Positions 36,350 to 45,739 are shown, counted from the first letter of the stretch. The stretch: DNA of 64,000 nucleotides from Pseudomonadales bacterium (GCA_024234365.1 JACKOK010000005.1:1-64000); one strand, 5' to 3'. The notes: a model not told the origin generated them from the sequence alone. Made by a program: numbers and translations.

Positions 36350-36740
36350 CGTACCGTCACCATTCGTTGGCCGTGATCACCGGAGCTGCAGGCTGCAGGT
36401 TCTGCGTCACGGAACTGCCATTGTAAGTCGAGACGCCTGGCGTCAACAGCGACCCTGTCGGCATTCTGCATAATTCCGGTGGCTGTCGCCCCGGCCGGAA
36501 CAGCAAAGTTGCTGAAAATATCGCCAGTTATGCAGGCGCTTGAATTTCGACAGGAATTCGGGCGGGAACTATACACTACAGGCGCTCCGCTGAGCTATAA
36601 AAAAGGGTGCATCCGGCGTATTTGCGTCCTCTGGTTTCGGGTTTGCATGCAGGGCAGGAAAGCTTGTGCTACATTCACCTTCCTGCCTGTTACAGACTGG
36701 TTCAGGCATTATGACAAAGTAAAAAAATAAGGAGAGGATG
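36350..36740. other. Intergenic region between corA and the PQQ dehydrogenase
   Basis: No convincing gene is visible. The region must hold the divergent corA and dehydrogenase promoters. Candidate pieces are TTGCAT at 36643 and TACATT at 36670, but their spacing (21) is poor, so I do not assign a promoter. AAGGAG at 36729-36734 is the dehydrogenase ribosome-binding site. Confidence 0.5.
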
Positions 36741-38936
36741 ATGCGATTTACTGTTCCCGGAATCACAACCCTGGCGGCACTCAGCGTGCTGGTGGCATGC
36801 AGCCCGTCCAACGATACCCCCGCAGGTTCCGCCCCCGAAACCAGCGCACCGGCCCCGGTGGCCGTGCCCTACGGCGCGGCGGTGAACGCCCAGCGCATTA
36901 TTGATACCGACCAGGCGCCCGGCGACTGGCTGACGGTGGGGCGTGACTACGGTGAGCAGCGTTTCAGCCCGCTGACCCAGATCAACACGGAGAATGTCGG
37001 TGAACTCAGCCTGGCCTGGTATGCCGATATCGACACCAGCCGCATGCAGGAGGCCACGCCGCTCGTGGTGGATGGCGCCATGTACGTCAGCACCGCCTGG
37101 AGCCATGTGAAGGCCTTTGATGTGCGCACAGGGCGTCTGCTGTGGGCCTACGATCCGGGGGTGGACCCGGCCAAGGGTGTGGATGCCTGCTGCGATGTGG
37201 TCAACCGCGGCGTAGCCGTGTGGGAAGGCAAGGTCTTCGTGGGCACCATTGACGGGCGCCTGATAGCCCTGGACTCGCGAACCGGCGAAGAGCTGTGGAG
37301 CCAGATGACCGTGGACGAGACACTGCCCTATACCATTACCGGGGCGCCGCGCATTGTGAAGGGCCAGGTCATCATCGGCAATGGCGGCGCGGAATATGGC
37401 GTGCGCGGCTATGTCACCGCCTACGATGCCCACAGTGGCGAGCAGCAGTGGCGCTACTATACCGTGCCCGGCAACCCGGCCGACGGCTTTGAGCAACCGG
37501 AACTGGAAATGGCCGCGCAAACCTGGAACGGGGAGTGGTGGCGTCTCGGCGGTGGCGGTACCGTGTGGGACGGCATGGCCTATGACCCCGATCTGAACCT
37601 GCTGTATATCGGGGTGGGCAATGGTTCCCCCTGGAACCAGAGCCTGCGCAGCCCGGGGGGCGGCGATAATCTGTTCCTGTCCTCCATTGTGGCGCTGAAC
37701 CCGGACGATGGCAGCTATCGCTGGCATTACCAGACCACGCCGGGGGAGACCTGGGACTACACCGCTACGGCGCACATCATGGTGGCCACGCTGGATATCG
37801 ACGGCCAGCCGCGCCGTGTGGTCATGCAGGCTCCGAAAAACGGTTTCTTCTATGTGCTGGATGCCGCTACCGGCAAACTGATCACGGCGGAGAAGTTCGT
37901 GCCGGCCAGCTGGGCCTCCCACATCGACCTGGAGACAGACCGTCCGGTGGAAATCCCCGAGGCACGCTATAACGAAACCACCGTGCCGATGATCGTGTTC
38001 CCCGGCCCCCAGGGCGGGCACAACTGGCACCCGATGTCCTTCAGCCACAACACGCAACTGGTGTATATGCCGGCCACCGAACAGTTCATGGGCTATGTGG
38101 CGGAGACGGATTTCATCACTTCCCAGCGCGGCTGGAACACCGGTACTGACTTTGCCGCAGGTGGCGCCCTGGTCGCGTCCGCAGGTGAGGCGGCGCCGAA
38201 ACGCTCCGCCTATCTGCTGGCCTGGGATCCGGTGGCTCAGCGCGAAGTCTGGCGCGTGCCCAAGGTGGTGACTACCGATGCTGCCGGGGTGTTGAGCACA
38301 GCCGGGGGCCTGGTCTTCCAGGGCAATGCCTCCGGGGAGTTCAATGCCTACCGTGACACCACGGGTGAATTGCTGTGGACGGCCCCGACCCAGGCGATGA
38401 CCGTGGCGGCACCGTCCACGTATCTGGTGGATGGTGAACAGTATGTTGCCGTTCTGGTGGGTGGGCGTGCCTTGCCAACGGAAGGGGCGGGAGCCATTGG
38501 GTCCACCACACGCGCCTCGACCAACAACTCACGCATGCTGGTCTTCAAGCGCGGCGGCACGGCCCGCTTGCCGGAGGAAATCCGCCAGGAAGTGACCGAG
38601 GCGGACGAACTGAACCCGCCACCCCTGACAGCGGATTTCGAAACAGTTGCCCAGGGTGAACAGCTCTATGGCCGTTTCTGTGGCGTGTGCCATGGCCCGG
38701 CGGCGGTGAGCGCCAGCCGTGAAACCTTCCCGGATCTGCGTTACAGCCAGCGGCTGTACAGCCAGGAGATGTTTGATTCGGTGGTGCTGGGCGGCGAGCT
38801 GGAATCCGGTGGCATGGTGTCCTTCGAGGGAACGCTGCAGGCAAGCGACCCGGACGCGATTCGCCACTACATCATCTCCCGCGCCAACGCCGACAAGGAA
38901 GCCGGAGGCGTACAGGGCACCGGCCCACTGCAATAA
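36741..38936 (+). CDS. PQQ-dependent quinohemoprotein alcohol dehydrogenase
   Basis: The 731-residue enzyme oxidises alcohols or aldehydes in the periplasm and passes electrons through a fused cytochrome c. It has a lipoprotein-type signal (LSVLVACSPS), an eight-bladed PQQ propeller with tryptophan-docking repeats (DGRLIALDSRTGEELWS, NGFFYVLDAATGKL), the adjacent Cys-Cys disulfide in GVDACCDVV, and a C-terminal heme domain with CGVCH (about residues 640-720). No PQQ biosynthesis genes are in the window. It has its own terminator at 38962. Confidence 0.93.
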   Translation: MRFTVPGITTLAALSVLVACSPSNDTPAGSAPETSAPAPVAVPYGAAVNAQRIIDTDQAPGDWLTVGRDYGEQRFSPLTQINTENVGELSLAWYADIDTSRMQEATPLVVDGAMYVSTAWSHVKAFDVRTGRLLWAYDPGVDPAKGVDACCDVVNRGVAVWEGKVFVGTIDGRLIALDSRTGEELWSQMTVDETLPYTITGAPRIVKGQVIIGNGGAEYGVRGYVTAYDAHSGEQQWRYYTVPGNPADGFEQPELEMAAQTWNGEWWRLGGGGTVWDGMAYDPDLNLLYIGVGNGSPWNQSLRSPGGGDNLFLSSIVALNPDDGSYRWHYQTTPGETWDYTATAHIMVATLDIDGQPRRVVMQAPKNGFFYVLDAATGKLITAEKFVPASWASHIDLETDRPVEIPEARYNETTVPMIVFPGPQGGHNWHPMSFSHNTQLVYMPATEQFMGYVAETDFITSQRGWNTGTDFAAGGALVASAGEAAPKRSAYLLAWDPVAQREVWRVPKVVTTDAAGVLSTAGGLVFQGNASGEFNAYRDTTGELLWTAPTQAMTVAAPSTYLVDGEQYVAVLVGGRALPTEGAGAIGSTTRASTNNSRMLVFKRGGTARLPEEIRQEVTEADELNPPPLTADFETVAQGEQLYGRFCGVCHGPAAVSASRETFPDLRYSQRLYSQEMFDSVVLGGELESGGMVSFEGTLQASDPDAIRHYIISRANADKEAGGVQGTGPLQ

Positions 38937-38961
38937 GGGGGGCATCTGCACTCGACTACCG

Positions 38962-38994
38962 AGGGCGGCTTCTTCCGGGAGGCCGCCCTTTTTC
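38962..38994 (+). terminator. Rho-independent terminator of the PQQ dehydrogenase
   Basis: AGGGCGGC and GCCGCCCT form an 8 bp stem with a 12-base loop, followed by TTTTT, 26 bases after the stop codon. Confidence 0.85.
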
Positions 38995-39034
38995 TTGGCT
39001 GATTTTTATAGCACTTGTCTCCGTAGTCCGCTCA

Positions 39035-39145
39035 CAGAGGGCGAAGCTGCCATTCCGGACACGCCAAAAAGCGCACATCCATGTGCAGGCTCGGGGTCGC
39101 GCCATCCAGGCGCTCTACGGTCCTGAATGGCAGCTTCGCCCTCTG
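39035..39145. repeat. Long hairpin repeat, copy 3 (core family B)
   Basis: Perfect 21-base arms (39035-39055 and 39125-39145) flank a core that has GGACACGCCAAAAAGC, the inner hairpin GCACATCCATGTGC and a second inner stem. The core resembles copy 4 in reverse orientation; the arms do not. The GACACGCC opening is shared with copy 1, so families A and B appear related. Confidence 0.85.
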
Positions 39146-39216
39146 CGAGCTGAAACAGCGCCAACGATTAGGCTCACAAGAACAACCTCACAGAGGTTCG
39201 AATACTGTTGAATCAA

Positions 39217-39335
39217 GAGCCGCGCAGCATAGGTGAGATGGCGGAGCGTCGGGCGCCAGGGAAGGCGCCCGCCGAGCCTGTACATGGATGTACGCTTTTT
39301 GGCGTCTCCGACACATCACCTATGCTGTGCGGCTC
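39217..39335. repeat. Long hairpin repeat, copy 4 (core family B, inverted)
   Basis: Twenty-base arms (39217-39236 and 39316-39335) pair with one G-T mismatch. The core carries GGGCGCC/GGCGCCC, the hairpin GTACATGGATGTAC and CGCTTTTTGGCGT. Against copy 3 the inner hairpin differs by a C-G to T-A pair swap, a compensatory change. Together with copy 3 it fills most of the 517-base gap between the PQQ dehydrogenase and the Ada-AlkA gene (38937-39453), where I see no other feature besides the terminator. Confidence 0.82.
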
Positions 39336-39453
39336 GTAAAACGGAGTGAAGGTTTTTCAAAAGAATAAAAGTCTCGTTGATGATGTCCGAAAACGGCCAG
39401 AATTGCCGTGCTGCCTGTGCTACTGTGCACTCCCATAGCAGGGGAAGGAATGC

Positions 39454-40965
39454 ATGCACAGTATTCAACAACTGGACCCGGACGATTTCGAGCAGGCCCG
39501 CCAGGCGCGCGACCCGCGTTATGACGGCCGTATTTTTATTGGCGTGCTCACCACCGGCATTTACTGCCGCCCCGTCTGCCCCGTGCGCATCCCTCGCAAG
39601 GAGAATATCCGCCTTTACAGCAGCGCCGCCGCTGCCGCCGAGGCCGGGTTTCGTCCCTGCCTGCGTTGTCGCCCCGAGTCCTCGCCCGGCACGCCTGCCT
39701 GGCTTGGCACCTCTCACACCGTTGCCCGCGCCCTGCAACAGATTGCCCAGGGCGCCCTGGCCCAGGGCAGTGTTGCCGATCTCGCCGCACAGCTCGGGGT
39801 GGGTGCGCGGCATCTTGGACGGCTTTTTCAGCTGCATCTGGGTGTCTCCCCCCTGGCCGTTGCCAACACCCAGCGCCTGCATTTTGCCAAGAAACTCATC
39901 GACGAAACCCAGCTGCCCATGGCGGACATCTGCTATGCCGCAGGCTTTAGCAGCGTGCGCCGCTTCAATGCCGTGTTTCAGCAGGTCTATGGACGGGCGC
40001 CGTTATCGCTGCGCAGGCAGGGAGGTGCGGAAAACGAAGAGGCGCCGGATGGCATTCACATTCGCTTGCCCTATCGTCCGCCCTTCGACTGGCCAGCCAT
40101 GCTGGCGTATCTGGCTACCCGGGCAATTCCCGGCGTAGAGGCTGTTGGCGAAGACAGCTATTCCAGAACCTTTGTTCTTGATGGAGAGGCGGGCGAGATT
40201 CACCTGCGGTTTTCCCGTGAACGCCATGAGGCGCTGCTCACCATTGTGTTTGTGAACACCCGGGTGTTGCAGCAGATAGTGGAGCGCGTCAGGCTCATGT
40301 TTGACCTCAAGGCAGTCTCCGTCGAGATCGACCGTTTTTTCAGCCAGGATCCGTACCTGGCTGGCGCGGTACAACGCCAACCCGGCATCCGGGTGCCGGT
40401 GGCCTGGGACGGTTTCGAGGTGGCCGTGCGTGCCATCATTGGTCAGCAGGTTTCCGTCAAGGGAGCCACGACTCTGGTGTCGCGCTTGGTGCACGCGCAT
40501 GGCGAAGCCTATGCATCCGTCTCCGGGGACGCCCTGAACCGGCTCTTCCCCAGCCCGGCCTTGCTGGCCACCGCGAAGCTGGATGGCCTGGGGATTACCA
40601 CACGCCGCATTGCGGCCATTCAGGCGCTGGCGGCTGCCGTGCGCGATGGCGAGTTGCGCTTCGATGGCAGCATGGACTCGGTGGATTTCTGCGCCCGTAT
40701 TGTGCAGATTCCCGGCATCGGGCCGTGGACGGCGCAGTACATCGCCATGCGTGCCCTGAGCGACCCGGATGCCTTTCCCGATGCCGACCTGATTCTGCTG
40801 CGCGCCGCCGCCGACGAAGGTGAAACCCTGACCCCGAAACAACTGCAGCAACGCTCCCAGGCCTGGCGACCCTGGCGGGCCTACAGTGTCATGCTCCTGT
40901 GGCAGGACTACGCCCGGCGCAACACAGACAAAGCAAATTCCGCAAACAGGAGAACAAAGCCATGA
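39454..40965 (+). CDS. Ada-AlkA fusion: methyl-phosphotriester sensor/AraC regulator with 3-methyladenine glycosylase
   Basis: The 503-residue protein joins three modules: an Ada N-terminal zinc domain (about 1-80) with the four Cys in TGIYCRPVCPVR and FRPCLRCRP, an AraC-type HTH (about 90-185), and AlkA (about 200-490) with an N-terminal beta domain and HhH-GPD glycosylase core (AIIGQQVSVKGA, QIPGIGPWTAQYIAMRA, catalytic Asp in FPDADL). It should sense methylated phosphates, activate transcription and excise alkylated bases. It overlaps the Ogt gene by 4 bases, so together they give the adaptive response. Confidence 0.93.
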   Translation: MHSIQQLDPDDFEQARQARDPRYDGRIFIGVLTTGIYCRPVCPVRIPRKENIRLYSSAAAAAEAGFRPCLRCRPESSPGTPAWLGTSHTVARALQQIAQGALAQGSVADLAAQLGVGARHLGRLFQLHLGVSPLAVANTQRLHFAKKLIDETQLPMADICYAAGFSSVRRFNAVFQQVYGRAPLSLRRQGGAENEEAPDGIHIRLPYRPPFDWPAMLAYLATRAIPGVEAVGEDSYSRTFVLDGEAGEIHLRFSRERHEALLTIVFVNTRVLQQIVERVRLMFDLKAVSVEIDRFFSQDPYLAGAVQRQPGIRVPVAWDGFEVAVRAIIGQQVSVKGATTLVSRLVHAHGEAYASVSGDALNRLFPSPALLATAKLDGLGITTRRIAAIQALAAAVRDGELRFDGSMDSVDFCARIVQIPGIGPWTAQYIAMRALSDPDAFPDADLILLRAAADEGETLTPKQLQQRSQAWRPWRAYSVMLLWQDYARRNTDKANSANRRTKP

Positions 40966-41459
40966 ATCAACGCTACACCTATTGCGACTCTCCCGTGGGA
41001 GCCCTGCTGCTGGCAGGGGATGGCGAACGACTGGAGCTGATTGGTTTTCCCGAAGGCAAGGCGCGCATGCGCCATGGCGAGGGCTGGCAGGAAGACCGGC
41101 AGTGCTTCCGCGAGGCCATTCGTCAGTTGGATGCGTATTTTGCTGGCGAGCTGCAGGATTTCGATGTGCCGCTGGCTCCGAAGGGGACCGAGTTTCAGCA
41201 GCGTGTCTGGCAGGCGTTGACGCGAATTCCCTATGCGGCCACCTGCAGTTACGGCGAGATTGCCCGGCAGATCGGCAGCCCCGGAGCCTCACGCGCGGTG
41301 GGCGCGGCCAACGGGCAGAACCCGATTCCCATCATCATTCCCTGCCACCGGGTGATTGGCAGCACGGGAAAACTCACGGGCTTTGGCGGCGGGCTTGCCG
41401 CGAAAGAGACACTGCTGACCCTGGAACAGCGCTTTGCGCCGTTTGAGCTGCGCAGTTGA
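40962..41459 (+). CDS. ogt: Methylated-DNA-[protein]-cysteine S-methyltransferase
   Basis: The 165-residue protein removes methyl groups from O6-methylguanine in a suicide reaction. The active site is in IPCHRVIG, with the DNA-binding helix and Asn hinge in SRAVGAANGQNP and the C-terminal GGLAAKETLL. An N-terminal ribonuclease-H-like part precedes it. ATG 40962 overlaps the Ada-AlkA stop, giving coordinated expression. It supplies the Ogt activity that the Ada fusion partner lacks. Confidence 0.94.
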   Translation: MNQRYTYCDSPVGALLLAGDGERLELIGFPEGKARMRHGEGWQEDRQCFREAIRQLDAYFAGELQDFDVPLAPKGTEFQQRVWQALTRIPYAATCSYGEIARQIGSPGASRAVGAANGQNPIPIIIPCHRVIGSTGKLTGFGGGLAAKETLLTLEQRFAPFELRS

Positions 41460-41672
41460 TTACAGATGCAGGTAGCGGGGCAGAGCCATCAGCGCCACGC
41501 CGATCACCACCAGGGCGAGAACCGAGCTGACAAGATAGGGGTAAATCATCAGCGCGATGCCGGCGAGCAGGGCGCTTTTGTGCTGCTGTTTCTTGCCGTA
41601 GATGAAATAGCCCATGCCGATGGAGCTGAACAGCACGGTCCACAGCAGAAAAGAGGTGCCCATGTTCATCAT
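41460..41672 (-). CDS. Small two-TM membrane protein downstream of the antiporter
   Basis: The 70-residue protein has two hydrophobic segments (about 8-25 and 35-64) separated by a basic loop (YGKKQQHK), fitting a small inner-membrane hairpin protein. Its start overlaps the antiporter stop by 4 bases and its stop abuts the ogt stop. Such AMIN-like small proteins beside transporters are common but this one has no assigned role. Confidence 0.72.
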   Translation of the reverse strand: MMNMGTSFLLWTVLFSSIGMGYFIYGKKQQHKSALLAGIALMIYPYLVSSVLALVVIGVALMALPRYLHL

Positions 41673-42727
41673 TTGCTGCGCGTCTTTAGTTGTGAATCCT
41701 GCAGCACACTGTAGCCGATGGCCAGCAGGGTCAGCGGCATGAAGAAATAGAGCATGGTGTTGCTGAAGGGGTTGAGCAGCGTGTGGTTCATCGCATCGAA
41801 AACCAGGTAGCTGGTGTAGGCGATGTAATAGAGGAGGAAGGCCGCGCCCTCGCTGCGGCTGATGACACCGCCCGTGAAAAACACCGGCAGGCAGACCACG
41901 GCAACCGCCAGCATCACCAGCAGGTCGAAATGCAGCAGGGAGGTCGGAATATCGATGCCGCCGGGGGAGAGAATGCTGGCAACGCCCAGCACCCCCATGA
42001 TGTTGAACAGATTGCTGCCCACCACATTGCCCACGGCAATCTCCCGCTGGCCATGCACGGCGGCAACCAATGAGGTCACCAGCTCGGGCAGGGAGGTGCC
42101 TGCCGCCACGATGGTGAGCCCGATGATCAGTTCGCTTACCCCGAAATACGCCGCGATATCCACCGCCCCGGCGATCAGTTGATCGGAACCGATCACCAGG
42201 CAGACCAGCCCGGCAAGAATCAGACCGCCATCGCGCAGCAGATGGGGTTCGGCCGTATCGGCCGGGGCATCCTCCGGCGTTGCCTCCTTGCGGCTCTGAC
42301 GAAACAGATAGAAAAGATAGCTGAACAGGCCCAGCAGCAGAATGATGCCATCGTAGAACCCCAGCACCCGGTCCTGGGCCATGAACAGCACCAGGGCAGA
42401 CAAAACAATCATGAGGGGGATATCAAAGCGGACCAGTTGCCGGGACACCAGCAGCGGCACGATCAGCGCCGAGAGCCCCAGAATCAATAATACGTTGAAG
42501 ATATTGCTGCCGATCACATTGCCCACGGCGATGCTGGCTTGGTCGATCATCGCCGCTTCGATGCTGACGGCGAACTCGGGAGAGCTGGTGCCAAAGGCGA
42601 CAACGGTCAGGCCGATAATCAGGGGCGGAATACGAAAGATCGCCGCGACCCGGGAGGCCCCCTTAACAAGCAACTCGGCACCCACGATCAGCAGAACCAA
42701 GCCCAGCGTAAACCACAACAGACTCAT
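41669..42727 (-). CDS. Sodium/calcium exchanger family antiporter (CaCA, YrbG-like)
   Basis: The 352-residue protein has about ten TM segments in two inverted halves, each with the CaCA alpha repeat: TVVAFGTSSPEFAVS...AVGNVIGSNIFNVL and TIVAAGTSLPELVTS...AVGNVVGSNLFNIM. It exchanges Ca2+ for Na+ or H+. The small membrane gene at 41460 overlaps it and is presumably co-translated. Confidence 0.93.
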   Translation of the reverse strand: MSLLWFTLGLVLLIVGAELLVKGASRVAAIFRIPPLIIGLTVVAFGTSSPEFAVSIEAAMIDQASIAVGNVIGSNIFNVLLILGLSALIVPLLVSRQLVRFDIPLMIVLSALVLFMAQDRVLGFYDGIILLLGLFSYLFYLFRQSRKEATPEDAPADTAEPHLLRDGGLILAGLVCLVIGSDQLIAGAVDIAAYFGVSELIIGLTIVAAGTSLPELVTSLVAAVHGQREIAVGNVVGSNLFNIMGVLGVASILSPGGIDIPTSLLHFDLLVMLAVAVVCLPVFFTGGVISRSEGAAFLLYYIAYTSYLVFDAMNHTLLNPFSNTMLYFFMPLTLLAIGYSVLQDSQLKTRSK

Positions 42728-43088
42728 ACAGCCTCCAATTGTCTTGCCGCATTGTACTCCTCCTGCTGCCAGAAGTGACTGGCATCACACACATTGTAAG
42801 ACCGGCGGGCGAAGCGGGCGTTTTGCAGGACAAGCGAAAAATCTTGCCCTATAATCCCGCGCAATTTAGATACAAGTGATCCTGCCCAGGAGACATGCCC
42901 ATGGATATAGCTCGCCAGTAAGGACTCTGGACCCCTTCACGCGCTGAAAGATCAGCCGTATCGTCTTTCTCCGTTGCGAAACAGTTTCGTCAGCGGTGCC
43001 ACCGGAATCCAGAAATCCTCCCAAAAGAACGCCCGCAGTGTTTGCCGACTGCGTGGCATGAATGACGCTCAACTTTTCTGGAAACCTC
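42728..43088. other. Long leader region upstream of the MATE gene
   Basis: A consensus -10 TATAAT lies at 42850-42855, without a clear -35. About 50 bases on there is a ribosome-binding site (CAGGAG) and a possible mini-ORF ATGCCCATGGATATAGCTCG ending TAA (eight codons). A further 170 bases separate it from the MATE start. I see no riboswitch class I can name; attenuation by a leader peptide is possible. A minus-strand frame here is not gene-like. Confidence 0.4.
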
Positions 43089-44492
43089 ATGACCTTACAA
43101 CAGATAAAAACAGGCCTTGCCCTGTTTCGTCAGGCCCTGTTGGGCAGTTCGACGATCAACTACACCGAAGGCTCGATTGCCCGTGCCACCTTCCTGCTGG
43201 CCGTGCCCATGATTCTGGAGATGTCCATGGAGTCGGTGTTCGCCATCGTGGATATCTTCTTCGTGGCCAGCCTGGGGGCCGAGGCGGTGGCCACCGTTGG
43301 CCTCACCGAATCGGTGATTTCCCTGCTTTATGCCGTGGCCATCGGCCTGTCCATGGGCACCACCGCCATGGTGTCACGCCGCATAGGCGAAGAGGACCCG
43401 GCTGCGGCGGCGCAGGCCGCTGGGCAGGCGCTGTGGATTGGCGTTGTGGTATCGCTATTGGTGGGAGTCGGCGGCATCGTCTTCGCCGAGGATATCCTGC
43501 GCCTGATGGGGGCGGAGGAAGCCGTGGTGGGCGTGGGCACGCTGTATACGCAGCTGATGCTGGGCGGCTGTTTCACCATTGTGTTCCTGTTCCTCAACAA
43601 CGCGATCTTCCGTGGCGCGGGGGATGCCTCCATTGCCATGCGGGCGCTGGTGCTGGCCAACGGCATCAACATCGTGCTGGACCCCTGCCTGATCTTTGGC
43701 TGGGGGCCTTTTCCCGAAATGGGCGTGACCGGCGCGGCCGTGGCGACCAATATCGGCCGTGGCATTGGCGTGCTCTATCAGCTGGTTTACCTGTGTGCAC
43801 GAGACCGCCGCATCCGCCTGGTATGGCAGGACTTTGTGATCCGCTTGCGGATGATTCTGACACTGGTGCGTATCTCCGTGGGGGGCATTTTGCAGTTCCT
43901 GATTGCCACGGCAAGCTGGGTGTTCCTGATGCGTCTGGTGTCGGTCTACGGCAGCGACGCCGTGGCGGGCTACACCATTGCCATTCGCATCATGATGTTC
44001 GTGATTCTGCCGGCCTGGGGGCTGAGCAACGCGGTGGCCACCCTGGTGGGGCAGAACCTGGGCGCCGGCAAGGTCGAACGCGCAGCGAGCACCGTGTGGC
44101 AGGTGGCGAAATACAATGTGGCCTACATGATGGCCGTGGCGCTGATCAATATCGCGATACCGCGCCCCATTATGGAGATTTTCACCACGGAACCCCAGGC
44201 GGTAGCCTTTGGCGTGGATGCCCTGCGCATCATGAGCTACAGCTTCGGCTTCATGGCACTGGGCATGGTGGCCATTCAGGCCTTCAACGGCGCGGGGGAC
44301 ACCATGACGCCGATGTGGGTCAACGTTTTCTGCTACTGGATGGTGCAGATTCCCGCCGCCTACTGGATGGCCAGCAAGCTGGCGATGGGCCCCTATGGGG
44401 TGTTCTGGTCTGTCTTCCTGGCGGAAGTGCTGATGGGCATCGTGGGCATTCTCTGTTTCATGCAGGGCCGCTGGAAAACCCAGACGGTGTAG
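43089..44492 (+). CDS. MATE family efflux transporter
   Basis: The 467-residue protein has 12 predicted TM segments and MATE-type features such as the N-terminal FLLAVPMILEMSMESVFAIV, NNAIFRGAGDASIAM between TM4 and TM5 and AFNGAGDTMTPMW in the second half. MATE pumps expel cationic drugs or metabolites using Na+ or H+ gradients. ATG 43089 is preceded by GGAA; ATG 43062 would add nine residues. Its 5' leader is unusually long. Confidence 0.92.
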   Translation: MTLQQIKTGLALFRQALLGSSTINYTEGSIARATFLLAVPMILEMSMESVFAIVDIFFVASLGAEAVATVGLTESVISLLYAVAIGLSMGTTAMVSRRIGEEDPAAAAQAAGQALWIGVVVSLLVGVGGIVFAEDILRLMGAEEAVVGVGTLYTQLMLGGCFTIVFLFLNNAIFRGAGDASIAMRALVLANGINIVLDPCLIFGWGPFPEMGVTGAAVATNIGRGIGVLYQLVYLCARDRRIRLVWQDFVIRLRMILTLVRISVGGILQFLIATASWVFLMRLVSVYGSDAVAGYTIAIRIMMFVILPAWGLSNAVATLVGQNLGAGKVERAASTVWQVAKYNVAYMMAVALINIAIPRPIMEIFTTEPQAVAFGVDALRIMSYSFGFMALGMVAIQAFNGAGDTMTPMWVNVFCYWMVQIPAAYWMASKLAMGPYGVFWSVFLAEVLMGIVGILCFMQGRWKTQTV

Positions 44493-44589
44493 TCTTTGAC
44501 AGTGTGTAGCAAGGCTGTGCTGGCAGGCGCGGATGCGGTAAGCTTCGTTCTCTTCGTCATTGCCTGCACCAGCAGTACAGAGGCACCCC

Positions 44590-45615
44590 ATGCAAAGCGG
44601 CCAGCAACACATCATTGTCCGGGTTTTCGATTGGTTGAGCGCAGGCCAGCCGGTCTGGCTGTGTACCATTCTGCAGACCTGGGGCTCTTCGCCGCGGCCC
44701 ATCGGCTCCATGATGGCGTGTACCCCCGACGGTGAGCTGGCCGGCTCCATTTCCGGCGGCTGTATCGAGGAAGACTTTCTCGGCCAACTGCGTGATGGCA
44801 CCCTCAAGGCGCAGTACGAGCAGGAAGGCAAACCCTTTATCGTCAAATACGGCATCACGGCAGAGCAGGCCGCACGCCTGCGCCTGCCCTGTGGCGGGCA
44901 ATTGCATGTGCTGCTGGAATACATTGTGCCCAGCGACGAGAACAAGCAGGTTTTCGGTGAACTGGCCAGCGCGCTGGATCATCACCGCCCCATCAGCCGC
45001 GAGGTTGACCTGGGCAGTGGTCGCATCCGTGTTCGCCAGGGCAGTGCCGACGAGGCCGTGGTGCTGGATGACACGAGCATGCTGCACAGCCTGAGCCCCA
45101 AGTACAAACTCCTGCTGCTTGGCGCGGGCGATGTCGCCCGTTATGTGGCGGAAATGGCGCTGGCGCTGGAGTATGAGGTGACCCTGTGCGACCCACGCCC
45201 GGACTACCTGGGCAACTGGCATGTGGAAGGCGTGCAGGTAACGGCAGAGTTGCCCGACGATGTGGTGCGGGAAGGCTTCAGCGACCCCTACAGCGGCGTG
45301 ATTGCCCTGGCGCACGACCCACGGGTGGACGATATGGCGCTGATGGAGGCGCTGAAGACAGAGGCCTTCTATATCGGGGCAATGGGTTCAGAACGCACCT
45401 CTGCCAACCGCCGCCTGCGCCTGCCGGAACTCGGCCTGAGCCCCGAAGAAATCGACCGCCTGCACGCGCCCATCGGCCTGCAGATTGGCAGCAAGACCCC
45501 GGCGGAAATCGCCATCTCCGTCATGGCGCAAGTCACGCAAGTGCGCCATGCACGCGATGCCCGCATCCTGGGCGGCAACTGCGCCAGCTCACTTGAAGCG
45601 CCGGTTTGCCGCTAG
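44590..45615 (+). CDS. XdhC family protein (molybdenum-enzyme maturation type)
   Basis: XdhC-type proteins bind molybdenum cofactor and help insert it into xanthine-dehydrogenase-like enzymes. The 341-residue protein has the N-terminal domain with GSSPRPIGSMM and GSISGGCIEEDF, and a C-terminal Rossmann domain starting KLLLLGAGDVARYVAEMA with FYIGAMGSERT. ATG 44590 has GAGG six bases upstream. No xdhAB genes lie nearby. It is the last backbone gene before the cassette array. Confidence 0.9.
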   Translation: MQSGQQHIIVRVFDWLSAGQPVWLCTILQTWGSSPRPIGSMMACTPDGELAGSISGGCIEEDFLGQLRDGTLKAQYEQEGKPFIVKYGITAEQAARLRLPCGGQLHVLLEYIVPSDENKQVFGELASALDHHRPISREVDLGSGRIRVRQGSADEAVVLDDTSMLHSLSPKYKLLLLGAGDVARYVAEMALALEYEVTLCDPRPDYLGNWHVEGVQVTAELPDDVVREGFSDPYSGVIALAHDPRVDDMALMEALKTEAFYIGAMGSERTSANRRLRLPELGLSPEEIDRLHAPIGLQIGSKTPAEIAISVMAQVTQVRHARDARILGGNCASSLEAPVCR

Positions 45616-45739
45616 CCGCCTGGCTGGTGACCTTACTGGCGCTGTTATACCTCACTTCCTACTGCCGACCTGCTTCAGGGCTTTGTTTCTGAAGTTGGCG
45701 GGATTCCCGAAATTCAGTATAGTGCCCGAAAGTTGACGG

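Noticed and set aside
41460..41672. The small membrane gene as a mere antisense shadow
   Set aside because: Rejected the doubt: it overlaps the antiporter stop by 4 bases, has two clean TM segments and no competing gene opposite, so it is kept as real.
42866..43090. 74-codon minus-strand frame upstream of the MATE gene
   Set aside because: It overlaps the MATE start, lacks a ribosome-binding site and has no recognisable features.
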